From Clostridiales bacterium (lineage in GTDB: Bacteria > Bacillota > Clostridia > Peptostreptococcales > Anaerovoracaceae), in NCBI GenBank assembly GCA_009911365.1, contig QXXF01000007.1:108644-172643 (forward strand): 64,000 nt of DNA, given 5' to 3'. Within the stretch, counting starts at the first letter, position 1. Each line of letters starts with the position of its first letter. The notes under the pieces were generated by a model. It saw only the letters and a list, made by a program, of their open reading frames with translations, did not search any database and was not told the origin of the DNA. A program made the position numbers and the translations under genes. This document shows positions 19,152-27,784 of the stretch, piece by piece.

Positions 19152-19688
19152 TCAACTGTATATTGACAGCACAACGGTCCCATATGCTCTTTCTTTTACC
19201 TTTTCCAGATTCCCCACCTGCTCTGGCAGGATCTCTTCCCTTCTGTGTTCCGCTATCACTACGCCCCCTTCTGCCAGAACATCGCAGGCCTGGATCTGCT
19301 CAAAGCAGACTGGCAGCATATCCTGATTGTACGGAGGATCCAAAAGGATGATATCCATCTTTTCCTGGAGCCGTCCTAGAACTTTTCGAAAATCCCCTGC
19401 CAGGACAGTGGCTTTGTCGCTCGCCTGACAGTGGGCGATGTTTTCCTTCAGCAGCCGCAGGCTTTCCCTGGAGTTGTCTCCGAACCAGCAGTGTCGCGCT
19501 CCCCTGCTGAGAGCTTCTAACCCTAAACTTCCCGTCCCAGCGAAAAGGTCCAGTACGTTGCTGCCATAGACCTCACCTGTCAAGATACTGAACAAAGCCT
19601 CTTTTACTTTATCCGTGGTAGGCCTGATTTTATCGTCAGCAGGCGTATAGAGCCGCCTGCCTTTGTACGCTCCTGTGATTATTCTCAT
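19152..19688 (-). CDS. rsmD: 16S rRNA (guanine966-N2)-methyltransferase
   Basis: A Rossmann-fold methyltransferase acting on 16S rRNA G966. The N-terminus MRIITGAYKGRRL, the SAM-binding VLDLFAGTGSLGLEALSRGA and the catalytic LDPPYNQD are diagnostic. I choose ATG 19688, preceded by GAGGTG, over the TTG-started frame at 19703, giving 178 residues. It leads the rsmD-coaD-coiled-coil-ylbJ-tmcAL run. Confidence 0.95.
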   Translation of the reverse strand: MRIITGAYKGRRLYTPADDKIRPTTDKVKEALFSILTGEVYGSNVLDLFAGTGSLGLEALSRGARHCWFGDNSRESLRLLKENIAHCQASDKATVLAGDFRKVLGRLQEKMDIILLDPPYNQDMLPVCFEQIQACDVLAEGGVVIAEHRREEILPEQVGNLEKVKERAYGTVVLSIYS

Positions 19689-19750
19689 TTTTACACCTCG
19701 CAATGAGATATTTTATCACATTCTACCATGGACTGGCTAGAGGGAAATTT

Positions 19751-20659
19751 CTATTTCTGTTCATTCTGCCTCTGATTGGGCAGCTGGACTTCGATCATAA
19801 GCCTGTCGCTTTCATACCTAGCGGACATGTTTCCGCCCATTTGCTCCACTAAAATTTTGGCAATGGAAAGGCCCAGGCCAGTTGACTTCCTTGCGCTTTC
19901 CACCGTATAAAAGCGTTCAAACAAACGCTGCGCTTCCACCTGGCTCAGGTCATAGGCTGTATTGGAAAATAGGATCTGACCTGTATCTGTCAAGCTGATT
20001 TCCAAGTCCCCATCGCTGTATTTGATGGCATTGCTCATGAGATTGGAAAACACCCGGGACAAAGCGGCTTGATTCAGCTGACGTATGATTTTCTTTTCTG
20101 TCATATGAATCTCTGGCGTGATGCTTCGTTCCCTCAAGGCAGCGTAAAACCCAGCGACGCTTTCTTCTAAAACAGCGTTCACATTTACAGGCTCCGCCTC
20201 TGCCGTCCAATCTGGCGAGGAAATCACTGAGTAGCGAAACAGCTCTTCTGTCAATTGTTTCAGCAGTTGTGTCCGCTCTTTGATGATCTCGATGTACCGG
20301 CTGGCCGTTTGGCTTTTTTCTGTCTGATCCAGCAAATCCAAATAGCCACTTATGGCAGTAAGCGGCGTGCGCAGATCATGAGAAATATTAGTAACTGCGT
20401 TTTTCAGTTCCAGATCCCCCTGTACAAAGCGATGGCGCTGTTCCCGCAGCTGCCGAAGCTGCCTGTTGATATCGCTTGCCAGGCAGCTTACGGTCTTTTC
20501 TCTGGTGGAAATGGAAATCAGGGTATTGGTATCGCTCTCCAGCTTTTCCGCGAAACCGGATCGGATCTCTTCGATCCCCTTGCGGATCAAGGCCAGCTTG
20601 AGGATGAGGATCCCTATGATTATCACAAACACCATACACACTATGATCTGCCAGATCAC
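19751..20659 (-). CDS. Sensor histidine kinase
   Basis: A 302-residue kinase with one N-terminal membrane helix (about 1-24) and hardly any extracellular loop, followed by a HAMP-like linker, HisKA with phospho-acceptor in NISHDLRTPL (about residue 94), and an ATPase domain with NLMSNAIKYS and STGLGLSIAK. Such short-input kinases usually sense through an associated ABC transporter. The start is taken at GTG 20659 with AGGGGTGG upstream; ATG nine codons in is an alternative. It is the last gene of the locus that begins with the response regulator at 23253. Confidence 0.88.
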   Translation of the reverse strand: MIWQIIVCMVFVIIIGILILKLALIRKGIEEIRSGFAEKLESDTNTLISISTREKTVSCLASDINRQLRQLREQRHRFVQGDLELKNAVTNISHDLRTPLTAISGYLDLLDQTEKSQTASRYIEIIKERTQLLKQLTEELFRYSVISSPDWTAEAEPVNVNAVLEESVAGFYAALRERSITPEIHMTEKKIIRQLNQAALSRVFSNLMSNAIKYSDGDLEISLTDTGQILFSNTAYDLSQVEAQRLFERFYTVESARKSTGLGLSIAKILVEQMGGNMSARYESDRLMIEVQLPNQRQNEQK

Positions 20660-20718
20660 GATACCACCCCTTTTCCAATTTCTGTTTTAAACTTTTGAAG
20701 TCCGCCGTGCTGCTTTGT

Positions 20719-21576
20719 TCATTTGATATCCTTTCGCCTGAAAACAGCCATCCCTATGGATGTGGCTATGATGAAAATGATCCCAGAGTATAGGCAGAGC
20801 ACATGAGGACGCTCGGATTCCATGGAAGAACACTGTACTGCCTGGCCTCCCGGCATGAAATCATAGAGGAATTCATAAACTTTTCTCTTTGTCCCGCCCA
20901 CATAGTGAGGGTTCTTTTCTTCTGCCGCCACTTCTTGCATGCCTGCTGCCATGTCTGCGGCGTCCTCGCCCACTACAACATAATCGTAAACCGGATACGT
21001 CTCTGGTTCCTGCAGGCGGGCGTTCAGATAGGTTCCGGTGAACAAGAGCAAGAACGCGACTAGCATACAGATCACCGCCGCACCCGCTTTGCTGGCATTG
21101 AGCATGGATACCATGGTAAAGAGCGCTGAAAACGCACAGGACAAGAGCAAGACTGCGATGGTCAGCAGTAGGATGACTGCGCCCCTTACTTGAAAAAAGC
21201 CGAGAAGCGGGATTCCCGCACAAAGATATGCCGCGAACCACACCATGCACATCACTGCGCCCGTTGCCATATTAGTAAGCAGGTTGGACAGATAAAGATC
21301 CGTCCGCTTGTGGCCGATGATGATTTTGTTGCGGATCGTGCCATCGCTGTACTCCGTTCCTACAAACAGACTGCAGAAAACGGAAAGGAGCACCGCGGCA
21401 AAAACCGCACAGATGAAAAATCCATCCTCCAGATGTGCGGTATATCCGTCATGCTTCATGCCTATATATCGTCCGATGGGATAATAGATGCCAGCGGCTG
21501 CCATAAAGAGGATACCGCCCCAGAAGACTTTGTTTTTCCTGAGCCGCATAAAATTCGCTGATAACAACTTACTCAT
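20719..21576 (-). CDS. ABC-2 type transporter permease
   Basis: A membrane protein of about 285 residues with six hydrophobic segments and a large extracytoplasmic loop (about 195-255), as in LanF/BcrB-like permeases. ATG 21576 has GGGAGG before it and overlaps the ATPase gene end by 8 bases, so the two are translated together; the upstream TTG frame start is rejected. With the ATPase it probably exports or detoxifies a peptide antibiotic, or senses it for the kinase. The substrate is not known. Confidence 0.82.
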   Translation of the reverse strand: MSKLLSANFMRLRKNKVFWGGILFMAAAGIYYPIGRYIGMKHDGYTAHLEDGFFICAVFAAVLLSVFCSLFVGTEYSDGTIRNKIIIGHKRTDLYLSNLLTNMATGAVMCMVWFAAYLCAGIPLLGFFQVRGAVILLLTIAVLLLSCAFSALFTMVSMLNASKAGAAVICMLVAFLLLFTGTYLNARLQEPETYPVYDYVVVGEDAADMAAGMQEVAAEEKNPHYVGGTKRKVYEFLYDFMPGGQAVQCSSMESERPHVLCLYSGIIFIIATSIGMAVFRRKDIK

Positions 21577-22483
21577 GTTTCCCACCTCCCACAAGATCAA
21601 TGTAATAATGTTCTAGGCTCTCATCTCGCTCCCGCATGGAGTGGATCTGGCAGTGGCGTTCCGCAAGTTTCAGCGTTAACTCCGTGACGCTGATTTCCCC
21701 AAAGAGATTGGCTTCCTTGTCGGAAAGAATGGTATACTCCAGCCCTGCCTCATCCAGCACCTGGCTGAGGATCTCAGTGCTGGACACTGTGACATGGATG
21801 CATTTGCGGCAAGCTGCTTCCAGTTCAGCGGCACTGATCTCTTTTACCATGTGTCCACTGTCAATAAATCCAAAATAAGTGGCCAGCTTTGCTAGTTCAT
21901 CCAGGATGTGACTGGAAATCAGCACAGTGATACCGTATTCTTGATTCAGTTTTAAAATCAGTTCCCGGGTTTCCACAATGCCCTGGGGATCCAGACCATT
22001 GACTGGTTCATCCAAAATCAGAAAATCAGGATCTCCTGCCAGGGCAATGGCGATGCCCAACCTTTGGCGCATACCCAGAGAAAAATTCTTCGCCTTTTTC
22101 TTTCCTGTGTTTTCCAGTCCCACTAGGTTTAAAACATGGGCTATGCCATCAAAAGAAGGCATGCCCAGGATCCTGTATTGCTCTTTGAGATTGTCTTCTG
22201 CCGTCATGCCCAGATAAATGGATGGCGTTTCCACCACTGCTCCGATCCTGCGGCGAGATTTGGTGATCTCCTTTTGCCTATTGTTGATGCCATAAATAGA
22301 AAACTCCCCTTCCGTAGGTTCCTGCAGCCCGCAGACCAGACGGATCAGCGTTGTTTTCCCTGCGCCGTTTTTTCCCACGAAACCGTAGATTGAGCCTTTG
22401 GGGACGTTCATGGTCAGTCCGTTTAACGCTTTATAATGTCCATAGCGTTTTTTCAGGCCATTTGTTTTAAGAACATATTCCAT
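21569..22483 (-). CDS. ABC transporter ATP-binding protein (BcrA/LanF type)
   Basis: A 304-residue ATPase with Walker A GKNGAGKTT, signature FSLGMRQRLGIA, Walker B FLILDEPVNGLD and the H-loop SSHILDE. The C-terminal extension (about 220-304) is typical of the bacitracin/lantibiotic resistance ATPases. AAAGGAGG precedes the ATG. It is followed by the permease and histidine kinase; the response regulator lies upstream, with direct repeats in the gap that could bind the regulator. Confidence 0.88.
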   Translation of the reverse strand: MEYVLKTNGLKKRYGHYKALNGLTMNVPKGSIYGFVGKNGAGKTTLIRLVCGLQEPTEGEFSIYGINNRQKEITKSRRRIGAVVETPSIYLGMTAEDNLKEQYRILGMPSFDGIAHVLNLVGLENTGKKKAKNFSLGMRQRLGIAIALAGDPDFLILDEPVNGLDPQGIVETRELILKLNQEYGITVLISSHILDELAKLATYFGFIDSGHMVKEISAAELEAACRKCIHVTVSSTEILSQVLDEAGLEYTILSDKEANLFGEISVTELTLKLAERHCQIHSMRERDESLEHYYIDLVGGGKHE

Positions 22484-22526
22484 AACTTTTCCTCCTTTTG
22501 TTTGATGTTGTCATTCTATCGCCAAA

Positions 22527-22569
22527 CAGTCAAGAAAAAGGTAAAGGAAATGGTAAAGAAACAGTTAAG
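22527..22569. promoter_or_regulatory. Direct-repeat array, probable response-regulator binding site
   Basis: Between the regulator stop and the ABC ATPase start, four related units, CAGTCAAG (22527), GGTAAAGG (22540), GGTAAAG (22552) and CAGTTAAG (22562), recur every 10-13 bases. One unit per helical turn is the usual pattern for OmpR-family dimers. On the minus strand the last unit contains TTGACT, which could be the -35 of the transporter promoter. The binding role is inferred. Confidence 0.6.
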
Positions 22570-22572
22570 ATT

Positions 22573-23253
22573 TTACTGAGATTTCATCTTGAAGCCAATG
22601 CCCCAAACAGCTTCAATATAATCCTTTTCTCCAATGGAACGAAGTTTTTTCCGCAGATTGCTGACATGGGTTTTCAAGGAAGTCTCCGTGCAGTCGGGCG
22701 TGTCTTCGCTGATGCGGTCAAGGAGAAGGGATTTAGTGATGACCTGTTTTGGGTTTTCCATGAGCAGTTTTAAAATCGCGTATTCCGTTCTAGTCAATTT
22801 GACCGTCTTGTCTTGAATCCGCGCCTCACGAGAGTCAGTGTCCATCCGCAGGTCATCGAAGGATAAAACCGTGTCTCTTTCCTGGCTTTCAAGGCAGTCA
22901 AAAGTCCGCAGATGCGCGGCGATACGAGCCAGCAATTCTTTTGTGTGAAAGGGCTTTGTCACATAATCCACTGCGCCATTCAGCAAAAGCGCGATTTTAT
23001 TGTCCATGTCCAGCTTGGCACTGACCACGATCACGGGAATATCTTTGATATGAGGCAGCACTTCTTCTCCACAAAGCCCTGGGAGCATGAGATCTAAAAG
23101 CACTAGATCCGGCTTTGACTGGGAAAGGAGCAGGACCGCCTCTGTCCCAGAATAAGCCCGCAGTATGCTGTAGCCTTCTTTTATCAGCGTCTCTTCCAGC
23201 ATGTTTCCGATGTGTGGATCGTCATCAATGATCAAAATGGTCTTCAAAATCAT
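22573..23253 (-). CDS. OmpR-family response regulator
   Basis: A 226-residue regulator: receiver domain (about 1-115) with IIDDDPH, phospho-acceptor in LVLLDLMLPG and the YVTKPF lysine, then a winged-helix DNA-binding domain (about 130-225; TRTEYAILKLLM, ETSLKTHVSNLRKKL). I choose ATG 23253, preceded by AAAGGAGG, rather than the long in-frame extension to 23376. It heads the locus regulator-ATPase-permease-kinase, a layout common in peptide-antibiotic response modules. Confidence 0.92.
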   Translation of the reverse strand: MILKTILIIDDDPHIGNMLEETLIKEGYSILRAYSGTEAVLLLSQSKPDLVLLDLMLPGLCGEEVLPHIKDIPVIVVSAKLDMDNKIALLLNGAVDYVTKPFHTKELLARIAAHLRTFDCLESQERDTVLSFDDLRMDTDSREARIQDKTVKLTRTEYAILKLLMENPKQVITKSLLLDRISEDTPDCTETSLKTHVSNLRKKLRSIGEKDYIEAVWGIGFKMKSQ

Positions 23254-23381
23254 GTGCCTCCTTTGTGTGGATTTTGGGTTGAGAACCTTTGATTTGCGTG
23301 CCATGCTATTTTCCGCCCTGTGAACAATTCTCTTGAAACACAGCTTTATTATACGGGAAGTCCGGAAAATTAACAAGTATC

Positions 23382-24034
23382 TTAGAAAAGCACGGAACTA
23401 TTTTCCGCCGCTGCTTTCAGCCGGATCAGGATATCGCCCATAGATTCCGCAAGGTATGTGAACAGTTCGCCGCTGTTTTCATAATGCTGTTCTAAAAAGG
23501 ATCTTACCCCATAGCGCAGATGACGTTGGATTTTCGGTGCGTCGTTTTCTGCGAACACGCTTTTCACTAAAAGAAGGTCTCTTTTTTCCCAGATTCGCTC
23601 TGACAATGGTTTATTCGCTAAAATATGCTTGATGACCACAGCGAAAAGGATCTCGCAAAGATTTTCCATCGAATCCCGATAAGCCGGGTGGGATGTCCGC
23701 AGAACATCCAATACGTAATCTTCTGGAAGCCCTGCTAAAAAATCCTGCTCCCAGGAAAGACAGCGCAAATATTCGTAGATCTTGTAAATCCCGCTGTATG
23801 AAGAAAGGTCTTTCAATACAGGGTAGTCCAAGGTCAAGATCGTATTTTGGGGCTGAAATTTCACGTCATACCACTTAAAAAATCCTGGCATGCCTTCTAT
23901 GAAAACATGTTGCGGGCAGCGGCTTCCATCAATTGTTCGGCTTTTTCATAAGATAGGGATGTGCTTGCCAGTCCCATGTATTTTTCTGCCAACCTGTTCA
24001 CCAAGGGCAGCAGTTCCTCCAGTTCATAATCCAT
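23382..24034 (-). pseudogene. DUF6179-like gene, internally deleted
   Basis: Two frames appear to be the ends of one gene. From ATG 24034 (GGAGGTG upstream) 45 codons run to a TAG at 23897; then, in another frame, IEGMPGFFKWYDVKFQPQN continues to the stop at 23382. The C-terminal part (about 170 residues) and the N-terminal segment (LLPLVNRLAEKY...SYEKAEQLM) both resemble what I recall of DUF6179 proteins, which are roughly twice as long and sit after DUF6323 genes in Clostridia. A central block is missing and the frame changes at the join. A short functional C-terminal product is possible but unlikely. Confidence 0.65.
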
Positions 24035-24039
24035 ATGCG

Positions 24040-24533
24040 TCACCTCCAGCAAAGTTCTTTTAACGCTTCAAAATACAAATCATAATCCCATCTTTTTACT
24101 TCATCGAATTTGGAATACTCCCCATAGCCATCGGACCCTTTATGTCCCTCGTATCCCATGCGGATGGCCTGGGTAAAATTGTTGAGGCACGTCCCTTCCA
24201 GGTAATCCAGATCACCGAAGCATAAAAGTTCGTCATCCGTTACTTCATCCTGGGTTTCATTTTTGTATAAGTAAAAGATTTCTTCCAAACGAATGATGGT
24301 TTCCACGTAGTCGCTCTGATGAATAAAATCAGAATCGCAAAGATCTTTTCTGCGATTCCTGGGCCGAATTCCACCCGCTGTTGTTCCCGCAGCGCATTGG
24401 TCTGCCCTTCTACGATCAGTTCTGCGTCCTTCTCGCTCAAAACCAAACCGAATGGCTGCGTCGTCTCATTGGTTTTCATTATTTTCGCCAATGGGTTTTG
24501 CTGATGAAGAAAAGTTAACAAGTTCTGTTTCAT
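24040..24533 (-). pseudogene. DUF6323-like gene, frameshifted
   Basis: The first frame (ATG 24533) reads FGLVLSEKDAELIVEGQTN and VEFGPGIAEKIF, then loses the family pattern; from about 24345 a second frame takes over with DLCDSDFIHQSDYVETIIRL and continues to ELCWR at 24040. Joined, they form one protein of about 160 residues resembling DUF6323. The break lies near 24337-24348 and corresponds to a short deletion; a further few residues seem lost near DDELL. The stop lies 5 bases before the next gene's ATG, so this pair was once an operon. A TATAAT at 24613-24618 (minus strand) may be its promoter. Confidence 0.65.
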
Positions 24534-24743
24534 GGACTAAAATCAATGTTTTCTCATACGCAAGTTTTGCCCTTCGCATGAAGTGAAATTTACTTTTACG
24601 ACTAAGAAAACGATTATAGCACTGACCGGGAAGGAATGCCAGTCTTGAAATTTTATGGATTTTGTGGTATTATAGTAATTATTAAAAAGTAAGAGATACC
24701 AACCTACGCAAGCACAATATCTGATCAGCGCAAAAACGAAAGA
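24534..24743. other. Intergenic stretch without gene
   Basis: About 210 bases between the DUF6323 remnant and the SASP terminator. A minus-strand TATAAT (24613-24618) lies about 80 bases before the remnant's ATG. No open frame with a ribosome-binding site, tRNA or repeat is seen. Confidence 0.5.
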
Positions 24744-24773
24744 TATCCACCAAATCTTTCGACCCAGTGGATA
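24744..24773 (-). terminator. Terminator of first SASP gene
   Basis: On the minus strand TATCCAC ... GTGGATA with a 16-base loop, followed by TCTTTCGTTTTTG. The stem matches that after the second SASP gene, consistent with duplication. Confidence 0.65.
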
Positions 24774-24814
24774 CCCCTCATTTTCACATAATCTTACGAT
24801 TCCAGCTTTAATGG

Positions 24815-25015
24815 CTATTTTCCAGCCATCTGCTGTTCAGCCATTTCGACCAGCTTCTTTGTCATATAACCACCGACATAACCATTCTGTCTCGCAGTCA
24901 GGTTTCCCTTGTCAGTCTGGTCATAGTTAGCCAGTCCCAGTTCGTTCGCGACTTCGGTCTTTAAATTGTTCAGAGCCGGCTTTGCGCTAACGTTCATTTT
25001 ATCCTGTAATGACAT
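24815..25015 (-). CDS. Small acid-soluble spore protein, alpha/beta type (copy 1)
   Basis: A 66-residue protein that coats spore DNA and protects it from UV and heat. The conserved blocks are present: KTEVANELGL (containing the germination-protease cleavage region) and GNLTARQNGYVGGYMTKKLVE. I start at ATG 25015, with GGAGGTGAGAAAC upstream; the frame's GTG at 25024 lies inside that site. It is about 90% identical to copy 2, 440 bases away, with shared upstream sequence and terminator stem. Confidence 0.93.
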   Translation of the reverse strand: MSLQDKMNVSAKPALNNLKTEVANELGLANYDQTDKGNLTARQNGYVGGYMTKKLVEMAEQQMAGK

Positions 25016-25061
25016 GTTTCTCACCTCCTGTACGCTATTAATTTAACCCGCGGGCGAGAAA

Positions 25062-25229
25062 CTATGTCATGTAATAATTGTGTTTATTCTCTACTTTTGC
25101 CAGTGTTTCCAATGGGATCACACTTCCCTCAAATAGTTTTTCTGCCACTTGTACGGTAGCTGCGTCAGGATGACTGGAAAGCAGTGCTGAAACCAAAACG
25201 TTCGTATCGATTACCGCATGATGAATCAT
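25062..25229 (-). pseudogene. PIN-domain toxin fragment
   Basis: From ATG 25229 the frame reads MIHHAVIDTNVLVSALLSSH, the start of a VapC-like PIN ribonuclease with its first catalytic aspartate in DTN, and stops after 55 residues (about 130-140 expected). The later acidic residues are missing. The frame ends within sequence shared with the other SASP gene's upstream region, so the toxin was cut off by the duplication. Its ATG overlaps the stop of the antitoxin fragment (ATGA). Confidence 0.7.
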
Positions 25230-25396
25230 TCTTTCTTCTCCCCATATCGCATTTGGTAAATTTCTTCATTAATTTCATCAAGCGTTAGATCCTGGATGCC
25301 ATTCTTTTCCGCTTCTGTGCGAAGTGCCCAGAACGCTTTTCTGCCATCAGCTCTTGATAGTTCCTTTGGTGCCTGGATTTCAACAGAAAAATATCC
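25226..25396 (-). pseudogene. Antitoxin C-terminal fragment
   Basis: An open frame without its own start, reading SVEIQAPKELSRADGRKAF through ALRTEAEKNGIQDL to EKKE, ending TGA at 25226-25228. The charged C-terminus and 4-base overlap with the PIN fragment mark it as the partner antitoxin. Its N-terminal DNA-binding part is absent: upstream it runs into the terminator of the second SASP gene. Confidence 0.6.
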
Positions 25397-25422
25397 ACCG
25401 AATATGAATCCAGTGGATATTT
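25389..25422 (-). terminator. Terminator of second SASP gene
   Basis: AAATATCCAC (25389-25398) pairs with GTGGATATTT (25413-25422); on the minus strand TTCTGTTG follows. Same stem core as the copy 1 terminator. Confidence 0.65.
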
Positions 25423-25453
25423 CTCATCTTCATGTTGACTTATCGACTCTCGG

Positions 25454-25654
25454 TTATTTTCCGGACAACTGCTGTTCAGCCATTTCGACTAGCTTCTTTG
25501 TCATATAGCCGCCGACATAACCGTTTTCTCTGGCAGTCAGGTTTCCCTTGTCCGCCTGCTCGTAGTTAGCCATGCCAAGCTCGCTGGCAACCTCGGTCTT
25601 TAAGTTTTTCAGCGCTGGTTTCGCGCTCATGTTTGTCTTATCCTGTAATGACAT
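25454..25654 (-). CDS. Small acid-soluble spore protein, alpha/beta type (copy 2)
   Basis: A 66-residue alpha/beta SASP with KTEVASELGM and GNLTARENGYVGGYMTKKLVE. ATG 25654 is preceded by GGAGGTGAGAAA, exactly as copy 1. Both share an upstream block around ATTACATGACATAGTTTCT (minus strand; ATTACATAGCATAGTTTCT in copy 2), where a forespore (sigma-G-type) promoter would be expected, though I cannot assign its elements with confidence. Confidence 0.93.
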   Translation of the reverse strand: MSLQDKTNMSAKPALKNLKTEVASELGMANYEQADKGNLTARENGYVGGYMTKKLVEMAEQQLSGK

Positions 25655-25744
25655 ATTTCTCACCTCCTGTACGCTATTTAATTTAACCGGGAGAAAAGAA
25701 ACTATGCTATGTAATAATTACATCCCCTGCCTGCTTTTGGCAAG

Positions 25745-27784
25745 CTACAGCGTCCATGAAAAATCGTCTCCAAACAGCTTTAAAACACGCTGTTTCATGC
25801 CTTGATGAGCAGGATTTTTTAAACCTGGATCATCCGCTATGATCCGCTCTGCTTCTTTTTTTACGTCATTTAAAATTTTCGTATGGCGGGCAAGATCAGC
25901 GATGACCAGATCCGGCACTCCATGCTGACGGGTGCCGAAGATCTCACCTGGCCCCCGCAGCTTCAGGTCTTGCTCCGCAATGTAAAAGCCGTCTTGGGAG
26001 GATACCATGATCTCTGCCCGTTCAGCGGCCATCTCAGAGCTTTTCTTAGAAACCAGCACGCAATAGGACTGGTGCTTTCCTCTTCCCACTCTGCCACGCA
26101 GCTGATGAAGCTGCGCCAAGCCGAAACGCTCCGCGTTTTCAATCACCATGACCGTAGCGTTGGGCACATTGATGCCCACTTCAATGACCACAGTGGAAAC
26201 CAGCACTTGAATCTCATTTTCATAAAAGCGAGCCATGATATCATCTTTTTCCTTTTGCTTCATGGAGCCATGAAGCAAAGCCACTTCATGTTCCTTCATC
26301 CTATCCCGAAGCTCCTGATACAATTCTTCCGCTGATTTCACGTCCAGGACTTCCGATTCATCGATCAAAGGCGCGACCACGTAGGCTTGTCTGCCTTCGG
26401 ACAGCTCTTTCTCCACAAAATCATAACAAGTGTGCCGCCGCGATTCATCGATGGCTTTTGTGATGATCTTTTGTCTTCCCGGCGGCAGCTCGTCTATAAT
26501 GGACACGTCTAGATCTCCATATAAGATCACAGCTAGCGTCCTGGGGATGGGCGTGGCAGTCATAACCAGCACATGGGGATCGCTCCCCTTTTCACTAAGC
26601 GCAGTTCGCTGTTTCACACCGAACCGATGCTGCTCGTCAGTGATCACTAGGCCTAGATTTTCAAAGGTCACATCCGGCTGGATAATGGCGTGGGTTCCCA
26701 CTAAGATCTGGATCTCTCCCACAGCCAAGCGTTCCAGCACCTGGCGTTTTTCTTTAGCAGTCATGCTCCCGGTCAAAAGCCCCACTTTCACCTCATGAGG
26801 CTGAAAGCTTTTGCGCAGGCCTTCAAAATGCTGCTTTGCCAGCAATTCCGTGGGAGCCATGAACACGCCTTGAAAGCCGCTTTTCACTGCCTGGTACAAG
26901 GCGATCTCCGCTATGACTGTTTTTCCTGAACCAACGTCTCCCTGCACAAGGCGATTCATGACCCTGCCTGATTTCAGGTCTTCTGTGATTTCCGCCGCCA
27001 CCTTCTGCTGCGCACTGGTCAACTGATAGCCCAAACTATGGATGTAGATCTCTGCGTTCCCGCTATGAAACACTAACCCTTTCTTTCCATCTATCGTCTT
27101 CTGACGAGCTGCCAAAAGCCCCAGCTGCAGGGCCATCAACTCGTCAAACACCAGACGGTATTTCGCAGCCAGCAGGGGCTGCTTGTCCGTTGGGAAATGC
27201 ACGTTCAAAACTGCGTAATCGCAGCCGCACAGGCGGTTGCGCTCCACAATCTCTTCTGGCAGGTATTCCTCGATCTTCGGGATGCCGCGAAGGGCCGCTC
27301 TCTGCCAAGCACGCATTTCTTTTTGACTGATGCCTGATGTCAGAGGATAGACCGGAACGATCCCCTGGATCAGTCCCTTTTCACTGGCAGCGTAATCCGG
27401 ATGGATCATCTGCAGTTTTCCGAAATTCGCCGCGGGTTTTCCAAAAAAGTCATAACGCTTTCCTATTTGAAAGGTGTTAGCCAAATAGGACGCTTGAAAA
27501 AAGATCAACTCCAGGTTCCCCGTCCCATCGCTGACTAGTACTCGCAGGATCTGCTTTCGCCCCTTTCTGTAAGGATCCTTGACTACCAACTCTACGTTTG
27601 CCTGTATAAGGGCCGGCTTGTCTTCCTCCAGTTCTCCGATGGACCTGGCCCTTCTTCTATCTTCATAGTCCCTGGGAAAAAAGTTCACGAAATCCCCTAT
27701 GGTCCTGATGCCCAGCTTTTCCAGGGCAGCTTGCTTTTTCGGTCCCACGCCTTTCAGGACGCTGACTGTTTCATTCAGCTCCAT
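25745..27784 (-). CDS. recG: ATP-dependent DNA helicase RecG
   Basis: A 679-residue branch-migration helicase that regresses stalled replication forks. An N-terminal wedge/OB domain (about 1-170; DFVNFFPRDYEDRR) is followed by the helicase core with Walker A GDVGSGKTV, DEQHRFG in place of a DEAH box, MTATPIPRTL and QLRGRVGRG. Its ATG overlaps the end of the Asp23-family gene by 14 bases. In many Firmicutes a fakA (DAK-type kinase) gene separates the two; here it is absent. Confidence 0.96.
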   Translation of the reverse strand: MELNETVSVLKGVGPKKQAALEKLGIRTIGDFVNFFPRDYEDRRRARSIGELEEDKPALIQANVELVVKDPYRKGRKQILRVLVSDGTGNLELIFFQASYLANTFQIGKRYDFFGKPAANFGKLQMIHPDYAASEKGLIQGIVPVYPLTSGISQKEMRAWQRAALRGIPKIEEYLPEEIVERNRLCGCDYAVLNVHFPTDKQPLLAAKYRLVFDELMALQLGLLAARQKTIDGKKGLVFHSGNAEIYIHSLGYQLTSAQQKVAAEITEDLKSGRVMNRLVQGDVGSGKTVIAEIALYQAVKSGFQGVFMAPTELLAKQHFEGLRKSFQPHEVKVGLLTGSMTAKEKRQVLERLAVGEIQILVGTHAIIQPDVTFENLGLVITDEQHRFGVKQRTALSEKGSDPHVLVMTATPIPRTLAVILYGDLDVSIIDELPPGRQKIITKAIDESRRHTCYDFVEKELSEGRQAYVVAPLIDESEVLDVKSAEELYQELRDRMKEHEVALLHGSMKQKEKDDIMARFYENEIQVLVSTVVIEVGINVPNATVMVIENAERFGLAQLHQLRGRVGRGKHQSYCVLVSKKSSEMAAERAEIMVSSQDGFYIAEQDLKLRGPGEIFGTRQHGVPDLVIADLARHTKILNDVKKEAERIIADDPGLKNPAHQGMKQRVLKLFGDDFSWTL

